Positions 1 through 6,292 of a stretch of 7,046 nucleotides of DNA are shown piece after piece. This DNA is from Gemmatimonadota bacterium. Lineage in GTDB: Bacteria; Gemmatimonadota; Gemmatimonadetes; Gemmatimonadales; Gemmatimonadaceae. The stretch is from NCBI GenBank assembly GCA_031127185.1, contig JARIET010000152.1, forward strand, positions 1 through 7,046, in the 5' to 3' direction. Under the pieces are notes generated by a model. That model saw only the letters and a program-made list of their open reading frames with translations, made no database searches and was not told the origin of the DNA. Made by a program: the position numbers and the translations under genes. How positions within the stretch are numbered: position 1 is the first letter of the stretch; each line of letters starts with the position of its first letter.

Positions 1-585
1 CTCACGACGGGCAATCGCTTCTCGAGACGCTCAGTACTACTCGTCTGTCGGCCGGTTCGCTCGTTCTTTCCGTTTCAGAACATTCGCATTGCGCTCGGTA
101 GCGAACCCATCCGAATGCCGCCTATTCCGAACCGGGGGCTCGATGGCCGCCCCGTGACCCTTCTGGCCGGCACCGCGCGAATGCGCGACACAACCATCGC
201 GCGCCTCGACTCAGGAATGATCCGTCCGGTGGGGCTCGGCAGAACGTTCGTCGAAATGGAGTTCTCCGGAATGGATGCGGTGCTTGGCGTGGAGGTCTTT
301 GAGACGGTAACAGCAGGTCCGGTCACACTGCCGGGCGGAGGAATGAGGAGCTGGCGCTTGCCGCGCGGTCGCTATGAGATCAACCTGACGCCGGCCGAGG
401 GCGCCACCACCCAGCCGCTCGCGCTCTCGATGTACAAGGCCAATTGTGCGCCCGGCCGGCAGGGGCCGCAGCACATCCACTGCGTGACGTACGAAGAGGG
501 CGCCCTGATCGTGCGCAACATGCGGGCACCCGGCCGGCGATCGGACGAAACGGGCAAAGTGTTAATCGTTCGCCAGGGGTGGTGA
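1..585 (+). CDS. Secreted-type beta-rich protein of unknown function, 5' truncated (possible bacterial Ig-like domain)
   Basis: The reading frame is open from the first base to the TGA at 583-585, so 194 residues are visible and the true start probably lies outside the window; the internal ATG at 115 has no clear ribosome binding site and is not favoured. Roughly residues 30-103 read like a bacterial Ig-like (BIG2) repeat: a 'DTTIARLD' stretch, a glycine turn ('GLGRTFVEMEF'), then alternating hydrophobics ending in 'GVEVFETV'. The remainder (about 107-194) looks like a second beta-sandwich, with 'LPRGRYEINL' and two cysteines, Cys149 and Cys161, that could form a disulfide outside the cytoplasm. 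There is no transmembrane segment in the visible part and the signal peptide, if any, is missing. I infer an exported or surface protein; the domain assignment is by eye and the function is unknown. The next gene starts 77 bases downstream and appears to have its own promoter. Confidence 0.6.
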   Translation, partial: LTTGNRFSRRSVLLVCRPVRSFFPFQNIRIALGSEPIRMPPIPNRGLDGRPVTLLAGTARMRDTTIARLDSGMIRPVGLGRTFVEMEFSGMDAVLGVEVFETVTAGPVTLPGGGMRSWRLPRGRYEINLTPAEGATTQPLALSMYKANCAPGRQGPQHIHCVTYEEGALIVRNMRAPGRRSDETGKVLIVRQGW

Positions 586-609
586 CGACCTTCGCGTGCC
601 CCTCACATC

Positions 610-638
610 GGCAGCGGAAATCGCCTGACGCAGCTGCC
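610..638 (+). terminator. Weak stem-loop in the gap after the first gene
   Basis: GGCAGC (610-615) can pair with GCTGCC (633-638) around a 17-base loop, in the 77-base gap between the first gene and the acyl-CoA synthetase gene. It lies upstream of the putative promoter box at 651, a reasonable place for a terminator of the upstream gene. However, the loop is large, the right arm is also part of its own palindrome (GCAGCTGC), and there is no T-tract. The same gap holds an 8-base direct repeat, CATCGGCA at 606-613 and 640-647, with no evident meaning. Confidence 0.15.
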
Positions 639-650
639 CCATCGGCAACG

Positions 651-656
651 TAGTTT
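651..656 (+). promoter_or_regulatory. Candidate -10 box for leaderless transcription of the acyl-CoA synthetase gene
   Basis: TAGTTT fits the TANNNT form of a -10 element and ends 6 bases before the ATG at 663, so transcription would begin at or within a base or two of the start codon. No purine-rich ribosome binding site precedes this ATG, as expected for a leaderless mRNA. A TTGACA-like hexamer (CTGACG, 4 of 6 matches) lies at 625-630, but the 20-base spacing is longer than usual. A very similar box sits before the helicase gene. Inference from position and base pattern only. Confidence 0.3.
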
Positions 657-662
657 CTGCAC

Positions 663-2789
663 ATGACAGACTCGCGTCACGATGCTGGCGGCATCGGCCC
701 CATCCTCTCGCCGCGCAGCATTGCCGTGATCGGCGCATCGCGCCGCGACGGGATGGGCCACCAGATCTTCCACAACCTGCTCCACTACGGATTCGCGGGC
801 ACGGCCTACCCGGTGAACCCCAAGGCACGCGCCGTGTGCGGCGTGCGTTCGTACCCGTCGGTGGCCGAGATTCCCGAACCGGTGGACCTCGGCGTGGTGG
901 TCGTGCCGCAGCCGCAGGTGATTGATGTCGTGACACAGTGCTGCAACGCCGGCGTGAAATCACTTGTCGTGATCTCCGCGGGATTCAAGGAAGTGGGCGA
1001 ACAGGGTGCCGCGCGTGAGAAGGTGCTGACCGATCTCGTCCGATCGCGCGGCGTGCGGATGGTGGGCCCCAACTGCATGGGTGTGGTGAACGCCGATCCC
1101 GATGTTGCGATGAACGCCACGTTTGCCACGGCCTTCCCTCCCTTTGGCCCAGCGGCATTCGTATCGCAATCCGGCGCGCTCGGCCTCAGCATCCTTGACC
1201 GTGCGCGCGAGTACGGCATCGGCATGTCGCAGTTTGTCTCTGTCGGCAACAAGAGCGACGTGAGCGGCAACGACCTTCTCCTGCAGTGGGAACACGATCC
1301 CGCGGTAAAGGTGATCCTGATGTACGTGGAAAGCTTCGGTAATCCGCGAAAGTTCCTGGAGATTGCGCAGCGCCTCACAAAACGAAAGCCCATCATCGTT
1401 GTGAAATCCGGGCGTTCCGCCGCCGGCGCGCGCGCGGCGAGTTCACACACCGGTGCGCTGGCTGCCAGCGATGCCGCGGTGGATTCCATGCTCACACAGG
1501 CTGGAGTTCTTCGCGCTGCGACGATCGAAGAGCTGTTCGACATCGCGATGGCGTTTGGCGCGCGATCGCTCCCCAAGTCGCGCCGCACGGCCGTGCTGAC
1601 GAACGCCGGCGGCCCGGGCATTCTCGCGGCCGACGCACTCGAGGCCGAGCAGATCGAGCTCGCTGAGTTGAGCCCGGCGACCGTCGAGGCGCTACGACCG
1701 ATTCTCCCAGCCGAGGCGAGCATCCGGAATCCGCTCGACATGGTGGCGTCGGCCACGCCGCCGTCGTACGCGAAGGCGCTCACGGCACTGTTGGCTGATC
1801 CGAACATCGACGTTGTGGTCCCGATCTTCGTGCCGCCGTATGGCGTGAAGCAGGAGGACGTCGCCGACGCGATAGCCACTGCGGCGCGCACGGAACTCAC
1901 GAAGCCGATTCTCGCCGTGCTGATGGGCCGTGAAGGGCTACCCGCCGGCCGAGCGGAGCTCCTCGAGGTTGGTGTGCCGACGTACGTCTTCCCCGAGTCG
2001 GTCGCGCGCGCGCTCGCCGCGCTGAACCGCCACGTGGAATGGGCGGCGATCCCGAATGTGCCAATCGTGCCGCTGTCCGTGGACCGGGCGCGCGCTGACA
2101 CCATCCTCGCAACGGCGAAGCGCGAGAAGAGGGAGCATCTCACCCAGATCGAAGCGCTCGATCTCGTCGAGGCGTACGGCCTCCGCTCCGCGCGCGCCAA
2201 ACTGGTCACGACCCGCGACGCACTCGCCGCAACCGGAGAGGCGCTTGGCTACCCGCTGGTGATGAAGATCGTGTCGCCCGACATCATCCATAAGACCGAC
2301 GTCGGCGGTGTTGTTGTCGGCCTGCGCGACGAAGCCGATCTGTCCGCTGCATACGATGCAATGATGAAGTACATCGCGGCGCGTGCGCCGAATGCGTCGG
2401 TGACGGGTGTCGTGTTACAGCAGATGATCACGGGGGGACGCGAGCTGATCGCTGGACTCACGCGCGATGCCGGATTTGGCACGCTCGTGATGTTCGGGCT
2501 CGGCGGTGTACTCGTCGAGGCGCTTCACGACGTGGTATTCCGAATGGCGCCAATTGGCGACCGTGATGCCCACGAGATGCTCGACGGGATCCGCGGCACC
2601 AAGCTTCTCGGTACGCTGCGCGGGGATCCGGCCGTGGATCGCGAGCCCCTCGCCCAGGCGCTTCGTCGAATTGCCCAGCTTGGCGCCGACTTTCCGCAGA
2701 TCGTGGAATTCGACGCAAACCCGCTGCTCGCATCATCTTCCGGCGTAGTTGCGTTGGACGCCCGGGTCCGGATTTCGCTCGGCGGGTGA
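663..2789 (+). CDS. Fused alpha/beta ADP-forming acetate/acyl-CoA ligase
   Basis: A 708-residue cytoplasmic enzyme of the NDP-forming acyl-CoA synthetase superfamily (relatives: archaeal ACD, succinyl-CoA synthetase). It catalyses acyl-CoA + ADP + Pi <-> acid + CoA + ATP, conserving thioester energy or activating acids. Domain order: CoA-binding Rossmann domain ('VIGASRR', 22-28; 'VGPNCMG', 134-140); succinyl-CoA-ligase-like flavodoxin domains ('SQSGALG', 168-174; 'SHTGALA', 261-267, with His262 the expected phosphohistidine; 'TNAGGPG', 313-319); then the beta-type ATP-grasp domain from about 490 ('GYPLVMKIVSP', 529-539; 'HKTDVGGV', 543-550, with His543 matching the second phosphohistidine of ACD enzymes; 'EFDANPLL', 682-689). 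Both halves are intact and no C-terminal acetyltransferase domain is present, so it is not the Pat/PatZ-type lysine acetyltransferase. An in-frame TAG at 651-653 forces the start to 654 or later, and ATG663 is the first ATG. The acyl substrate (acetate, propionate, branched or aryl acids) cannot be read from the sequence. Confidence 0.93.
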   Translation: MTDSRHDAGGIGPILSPRSIAVIGASRRDGMGHQIFHNLLHYGFAGTAYPVNPKARAVCGVRSYPSVAEIPEPVDLGVVVVPQPQVIDVVTQCCNAGVKSLVVISAGFKEVGEQGAAREKVLTDLVRSRGVRMVGPNCMGVVNADPDVAMNATFATAFPPFGPAAFVSQSGALGLSILDRAREYGIGMSQFVSVGNKSDVSGNDLLLQWEHDPAVKVILMYVESFGNPRKFLEIAQRLTKRKPIIVVKSGRSAAGARAASSHTGALAASDAAVDSMLTQAGVLRAATIEELFDIAMAFGARSLPKSRRTAVLTNAGGPGILAADALEAEQIELAELSPATVEALRPILPAEASIRNPLDMVASATPPSYAKALTALLADPNIDVVVPIFVPPYGVKQEDVADAIATAARTELTKPILAVLMGREGLPAGRAELLEVGVPTYVFPESVARALAALNRHVEWAAIPNVPIVPLSVDRARADTILATAKREKREHLTQIEALDLVEAYGLRSARAKLVTTRDALAATGEALGYPLVMKIVSPDIIHKTDVGGVVVGLRDEADLSAAYDAMMKYIAARAPNASVTGVVLQQMITGGRELIAGLTRDAGFGTLVMFGLGGVLVEALHDVVFRMAPIGDRDAHEMLDGIRGTKLLGTLRGDPAVDREPLAQALRRIAQLGADFPQIVEFDANPLLASSSGVVALDARVRISLGG

Positions 2790-2839
2790 CGGGCAGCATA
2801 TTTCATGGTTCGCGGGTATCACTATCCCGCCACCAAGCC

Positions 2840-2843
2840 GGAG
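2840..2843 (+). promoter_or_regulatory. Ribosome binding site deciding the amidohydrolase start
   Basis: GGAG ends 7 bases before ATG2851, good Shine-Dalgarno spacing. The protein then begins directly with a signal peptide, so this start is preferred over the in-frame ATG2749, which lies inside the upstream gene and would put 34 non-signal-like residues in front. The 61-base gap also contains a short AT-rich patch (CATATT, 2797-2802, 4 of 6 matches to a -10 box) and a small hairpin (GCGGG 2812-2816 with CCCGC 2826-2830, 9-base loop); either could belong to a promoter or 5' leader, but neither is convincing alone. Confidence 0.5.
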
Positions 2844-2850
2844 TCACCTG

Positions 2851-4056
2851 ATGCAGATCCATTGTTCAGTCGCCGCCCTCGCGGCTCTCGTCATCATCGC
2901 CGGAAGCGCATCGGCGCAGGGCCGCGGCGGTCGCGGCACGGCCATCCAGCCGGGCGAACAGTGCCCGCCTGGCACGACGGAGATCCGGCCGCGCACCTGC
3001 ATGGCCCCCGAGTTCGCGCCGCCGAGCATTGTGGACTACCGGCCGCGTAACACGCTGAAGGTGCCGGAGCACAAGGTGCCGAAGGCGAAGTTTCCCGTGA
3101 TCGATTATCACGCGCACGTGGGCGGATTCCTCACGCCGCAGCGGATCGATTCACTCCGCATGCATATGGACGCGCTCAACCTCGGCATGATGTTGGTGAC
3201 CGACAACATCTCGGGCGATCGACTGAAGAGCGTTGTGGCGGCGGTGCAGGCGACGCCAACGATGAAGGACCGGGTACGGATCTTCACCGGCGTGCGGCTG
3301 CAGGGCGCTGGTGGCGCCGGGTGGGCCGAGTCGGTGGTCAAGCAACTCGAGGAAGACGTGGCAGCCGGCGCCGTGGGCATTGGCGAGATCGGCAAGGGCT
3401 TCGGTCTTTCCACCCAGAAGGCCGACGGCTCGCTCCTCAAGATCGATGATCCGGTTCTCGATCCCATTTGGGAAGCTGCGGCGCGCCTCAAGGTTCCGGT
3501 GTTCATTCACACCGCTGAACCCGAAGAGTTCTTCGCCCCGATCGACTTCAACAACGAGCGTTGGCTCGAGCTTGCGCTCTTCAACGATCGGCGGAATGGT
3601 CCGGGCACCGGTCGGCCGACGTTCGCGGACCTGATGACCCAGCGGGACAATCTGTTCAAGCGGCATCCGAAGACCACGTTCGTTGCTGCGCACATGGGGT
3701 GGCACGCGCAGGACCTCGGGCGGCTCGGCAAGATGTTCGACGAAATGCCGAATGTGTATGCCGAGTTGGGCGCGGTGCTTTATGACATCGGGCGCCAGCC
3801 GCGCGCGGCGCGTGACTTCTTCATCAAATACCAGGACAGGATTCTCTTCGGCAAGGATTCGTTCCAGCCCGAGGAGTATCCCTACTACTGGCGCGTGTTC
3901 GAGACGCAGGATGACTACTTCGATTACTATCGCGACTACCACGCCTTCTGGAAGCTCTATGGCGTGAACCTTCCGGACGACGTGCTGAAGAAGGTGTACT
4001 ACAAGAACGCGATGCGCATCACGCCGAACGTGCCGTCGGCGAGTTTCCCGAGATAG
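2851..4056 (+). CDS. Secreted amidohydrolase-2 family metal-dependent hydrolase
   Basis: A 401-residue protein with an N-terminal Sec signal peptide: hydrophobic core at about 7-18 and likely cleavage after 'ASA' at residue 22. The mature N-terminus is Gly/Arg-rich and carries Cys38 and Cys50, which may form a disulfide outside the cytoplasm. From about residue 80 it follows the amidohydrolase-2 (ACMSD-like) TIM barrel: the HxH metal motif His87/His89 ('DYHAHV'), Glu179 in 'GIGEIG', His220 in 'VFIHTAEP', His281 in 'FVAAHMG', and the catalytic Asp336 in 'ILFGKDSF' where relatives have 'FGSD'. The end 'YYKNAMRI' matches the usual family C-terminus. All expected metal and catalytic residues are present, so it should be an active periplasmic or secreted hydrolase or decarboxylase; the substrate is unknown. 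The SRPBCC gene follows after 3 bases. Much of the family is cytoplasmic, so export is the notable feature. Confidence 0.88.
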   Translation: MQIHCSVAALAALVIIAGSASAQGRGGRGTAIQPGEQCPPGTTEIRPRTCMAPEFAPPSIVDYRPRNTLKVPEHKVPKAKFPVIDYHAHVGGFLTPQRIDSLRMHMDALNLGMMLVTDNISGDRLKSVVAAVQATPTMKDRVRIFTGVRLQGAGGAGWAESVVKQLEEDVAAGAVGIGEIGKGFGLSTQKADGSLLKIDDPVLDPIWEAAARLKVPVFIHTAEPEEFFAPIDFNNERWLELALFNDRRNGPGTGRPTFADLMTQRDNLFKRHPKTTFVAAHMGWHAQDLGRLGKMFDEMPNVYAELGAVLYDIGRQPRAARDFFIKYQDRILFGKDSFQPEEYPYYWRVFETQDDYFDYYRDYHAFWKLYGVNLPDDVLKKVYYKNAMRITPNVPSASFPR

Positions 4057-4059
4057 GCC

Positions 4060-4506
4060 ATGGCGGGGATCGCAGCACCTGCTATTGAAAAACACATTGA
4101 TATCGTGGCGAAGCCGGAGCGGGTCTGGTCGGTGATGCGAGACTGCGAGCGCTGGAACGAGTGGACGGCGAGCATCAGCAGTATCCGGTTTCTCGAAGCC
4201 GGGTCGTTGCGCGTTGGCCAGCGCGCGTTGGTACGTCAACCAAAACTGCCCCCGGGCGTCTGGAAGGTCACAGAGTTGATCGACGGCCGCGAGTTCACCT
4301 GGGTTTCGGCGGCTCCTGGACTGCGCGTCCACGCGCGGCACGTGGTCGAGGCGACAACGGGTGGATCACGCGTCACCCTGTCCCTCAGCTATGAAGGCAT
4401 ATTCGGAGGACTGCTCCTCAGGCTGACACGTGGCATCACGGAACGGTATGTGGCCTTGGAAGCAAACGGCCTGAAGGCGCAGAGCGAGTCGAACGTCGCG
4501 TACTGA
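4060..4506 (+). CDS. SRPBCC (START/polyketide cyclase-like) ligand-binding protein
   Basis: A 148-residue protein, the usual length for a single SRPBCC domain, without a signal peptide or membrane segment. The opening 'IEKHIDIVAKPERVWSVMRD' pattern (9-28), then 'CERWNEWTASISSIRFLEAG' (29-48), is the classic first strand plus the two short helices of the helix-grip fold. 'GQRALVRQPKLPPGVWKVTEL' (53-73) and 'FTWVSAAPGLRVHARHVVE' (79-97) supply the central strands, and 'GGLLLRLTRGITERYVALEANGLKA' (116-140) the long C-terminal helix over the ligand cavity. Such proteins bind hydrophobic ligands or catalyse cyclase/hydrolase reactions; no specific role can be assigned. It starts 3 bases after the amidohydrolase stop, with only a weak GAG (4050-4052) as ribosome binding site, so it is probably translated from the same mRNA. 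A functional link to the exported hydrolase is possible but not shown, as the two would act in different compartments. Confidence 0.85.
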   Translation: MAGIAAPAIEKHIDIVAKPERVWSVMRDCERWNEWTASISSIRFLEAGSLRVGQRALVRQPKLPPGVWKVTELIDGREFTWVSAAPGLRVHARHVVEATTGGSRVTLSLSYEGIFGGLLLRLTRGITERYVALEANGLKAQSESNVAY

Positions 4507-4519
4507 GCTGCCGGTCACT

Positions 4520-4542
4520 GGTTGGCCGGTGCGCGGCCAGCC
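4520..4542 (+). terminator. Strong 9-bp hairpin between the SRPBCC and helicase genes
   Basis: GGTTGGCCG (4520-4528) pairs with CGGCCAGCC (4534-4542) over a 5-base loop: eight Watson-Crick pairs and one G-U. It starts 13 bases after the stop of the upstream gene and ends 36 bases before the helicase ATG, upstream of the candidate promoter box. That suits a terminator for the amidohydrolase/SRPBCC operon. There is no T-tract after it, so it is not a classic intrinsic terminator; it might instead stabilise the mRNA 3' end or regulate the helicase if transcription starts further upstream. Confidence 0.4.
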
Positions 4543-4567
4543 CAACCCCGGGAACCGATTGCTGCGT

Positions 4568-4573
4568 TAGCTT
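4568..4573 (+). promoter_or_regulatory. Candidate -10 box for leaderless transcription of the helicase gene
   Basis: TAGCTT fits TANNNT and ends 5 bases before ATG4579, which has no Shine-Dalgarno sequence. Box and spacing closely match TAGTTT six bases before the acyl-CoA synthetase ATG. No convincing -35 hexamer is seen at the usual distance. The box also supports ATG4579 as the start: an upstream TTG start would put both it and the hairpin inside the coding region. Confidence 0.3.
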
Positions 4574-4578
4574 CCACA

Positions 4579-6258
4579 ATGCCACACCGCGACGCCGTAC
4601 CTACGCCGGAGGCGACGCCCGGTTTCGGCTCGCTCAACCTCGATCCTCGTGTCCTCACAGCGCTGTCTGCGCTTGGATACGAAGAACCCACACCAATCCA
4701 GCGCTCGGCAATCCCGCATCTCCTTGCCGGCCGCGATGTGCTTGCTCAGGCCGCGACGGGAACGGGAAAGACGGCAGCGTTCGCTCTTCCCTTGCTGCAC
4801 AGTCTGCGCACGGATGCGCCTCCGCGTGAGCGGACCAGCGCCCTGGTGCTCGTCCCGACGCGCGAACTCGCGATGCAAGTGGCCGAGGCGATCTACCGGT
4901 ATGGCAAGCCAATGGGCGCGGTGGCGCTTCCGATTTATGGTGGCGCAGCAATGGATGGGCAGATCCGCTCGCTCAAGCGCGGCGTGGACATCGTGATTGC
5001 CACGCCGGGCCGCGCACTCGACCACATCCGCCGTCGCACGATCCACCTCGCAGGCGTCCGCACGGTCGTGCTCGACGAAGCTGACGAAATGCTCGACATG
5101 GGATTCGCCGAGGACCTCGAGGCGATCCTGGCCGAAACGCCAACGGAAAAACAGGTCGCCCTCTTCTCGGCCACGCTCGCGCCGCGCATCTCGGCGATCG
5201 CCCAGACGCACCTCCGCAATCCCGAAATCATCCGCATTGATTCGGCGGCGGTAAAGGCCGGCAATTCCGCGAAGATCCGTCAGGTAGCGTACGTCGTGCC
5301 GCGCGCGCACAAAATGCTCGCCCTTGGCCGCATCCTCGACGTGGAGCAGCCGAAAAGCGCGATTGTGTTCTGCCGCACGCGCACTGAGGTGGATGAACTC
5401 ACCGAGACGCTCAACGCGCGTGGATATCACGCCGAGGCGTTGCACGGTGGGCTCTCGCAGGAGCAGCGGGACCGCGTGATGAAGAAGTTCCGCGCACATG
5501 TCTCGGACCTGCTGATCGCAACGGACGTGGCAGCGCGTGGGCTGGATGTGCAGCACGTGTCGCACGTGGTGAACTACGACGTGCCTGCGGCCGCAGACGC
5601 CTATGTGCATCGCATCGGCCGCACCGGTCGCGCCGGTCGCACCGGCACGGCGATCACGCTCGCCGAGCCTCGTGAGCAGCGCATGCTCGCAAATATCGAG
5701 CGTGTGACAGGCCAGAAGGTGGAGATCGCACCAGTGCCAACAGTGGCGGATCTCAAGGCGCGCCGGCTCGAGGCGGCACAAGCCGCGCTGCGCGAGACAA
5801 TCCTTGCCGGTGAACTCGACCAGTGGCGGAGTGTGGTGAAGGCGCTCACGGGTGAGTTCGACATTGCAGATATCGCCGCCGCGGCGGTGAAGCAGGCGGC
5901 GGCCAGCGCGGTGAGCGACGAGCAGGAGATTCCGGAGACGGTGGTACGGGAGCGCAGCCGTCCGCCCAAACCGGAATCGGCCACCAACGCCAAGGTGAAG
6001 CGCGTGAAGCCGGGTTGGGCGGCCGCGCGGATCTATATCGGCGGCGGACGCAAGGTGAAGATCCGCGCTGGCGATCTCGTCGGCGCCATCACTGGCGAGG
6101 CGGGCGTGGACTCAACAGCCGTTGGCGCAATCACCATTTTTGACCGGCACTCCATCGTCGAAGTTCCTGAGACGATGGTCGGTGAGATCATCGCCGCGCT
6201 TTCGCGCACGACGATCAAGGGAAAGAAACTTCAGGTGCGGCGCGACCGGGCGGTCTAG
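4579..6258 (+). CDS. deaD: DEAD-box ATP-dependent RNA helicase, DeaD/CsdA type
   Basis: A 559-residue RNA helicase that unwinds short RNA duplexes using ATP; relatives act in ribosome assembly, mRNA decay and cold adaptation. All motifs are intact: Phe16 upstream of the Q motif and 'PTPIQ' (37-41); Walker A 'ATGTGKT' (59-65); 'PTRELA' (93-98); 'TPGR' (142-145); 'DEAD' (166-169); 'SAT' (197-199); 'VFCRT' (263-267); 'ATDVAARGLD' (314-323); 'HRIGRTGRAG' (344-353). After the core, 'NIERVTGQKVEI' (372-383), 'RRLEAAQ' (395-401) and 'ELDQWRSVVKAL' (412-423) resemble the dimerisation region of E. coli CsdA. A basic linker (about 456-480) leads to a DbpA-type RRM-like RNA-binding domain (484-555; 'VGAITGEAGV', 'IVEVP'). 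It is shorter than E. coli DeaD (about 629 residues) because it lacks the Gly/Arg-rich tail. Start: ATG4579 is preferred over TTG4522. DbpA-like rRNA specificity is an alternative, but the CsdA-like middle region favours DeaD. Confidence 0.92.
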   Translation: MPHRDAVPTPEATPGFGSLNLDPRVLTALSALGYEEPTPIQRSAIPHLLAGRDVLAQAATGTGKTAAFALPLLHSLRTDAPPRERTSALVLVPTRELAMQVAEAIYRYGKPMGAVALPIYGGAAMDGQIRSLKRGVDIVIATPGRALDHIRRRTIHLAGVRTVVLDEADEMLDMGFAEDLEAILAETPTEKQVALFSATLAPRISAIAQTHLRNPEIIRIDSAAVKAGNSAKIRQVAYVVPRAHKMLALGRILDVEQPKSAIVFCRTRTEVDELTETLNARGYHAEALHGGLSQEQRDRVMKKFRAHVSDLLIATDVAARGLDVQHVSHVVNYDVPAAADAYVHRIGRTGRAGRTGTAITLAEPREQRMLANIERVTGQKVEIAPVPTVADLKARRLEAAQAALRETILAGELDQWRSVVKALTGEFDIADIAAAAVKQAAASAVSDEQEIPETVVRERSRPPKPESATNAKVKRVKPGWAAARIYIGGGRKVKIRAGDLVGAITGEAGVDSTAVGAITIFDRHSIVEVPETMVGEIIAALSRTTIKGKKLQVRRDRAV

Positions 6259-6273
6259 CGGTCTCAGCTGCAA

Positions 6274-6292
6274 CGCGGATAGCGTTACCGCG
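6274..6292. terminator. Possible weak bidirectional terminator at a convergent junction
   Basis: CGCGG (6274-6278) pairs with CCGCG (6288-6292) around a 9-base loop. The right arm overlaps the last codons of the minus-strand gene. Only 26 bases separate the two convergent stop codons, so a shared terminator would be economical. On the plus strand a modestly T-rich GAGTTTCTTC follows. The stem is short, so this is tentative. Confidence 0.2.

Noticed and set aside
1418..1440. Alternating GC run as possible Z-DNA or regulatory signal
   Set aside because: It encodes part of the conserved segment before the phosphohistidine motif and is typical of GC-rich coding DNA.
806..2209. Long open frame (467 codons) antisense to the acyl-CoA synthetase gene
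   Set aside because: Its translation is Ser/Ala/Arg-rich with no domain motif, and it lies fully opposite a well-supported enzyme gene; long antisense frames are expected in GC-rich DNA.
2749..2850. Upstream in-frame ATG for the amidohydrolase
   Set aside because: It lies inside the end of the synthetase gene and would bury the signal peptide; ATG2851 has GGAG at good spacing.
3151..4341. Antisense open frame of 396 codons opposite the amidohydrolase and SRPBCC genes
   Set aside because: Composition rich in Arg, His and Val with no recognisable motif; it spans two real genes and their junction.
4522..4578. Upstream TTG as the helicase start (19 extra residues)
   Set aside because: No ribosome binding site; the extra residues would be encoded by the hairpin and the candidate promoter box, and the family does not need them.
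5625..5655. Short tandem 9-base repeats (CGC-NCC-GGY)
   Set aside because: They encode helicase motif VI and following residues (GRTGRAGRTG), a normal conserved sequence, not a genomic repeat.
4567..5781. Antisense open frame of 404 codons opposite the helicase gene
   Set aside because: Rich in Arg, His and Cys without a domain pattern; the opposite strand carries every DEAD-box motif.
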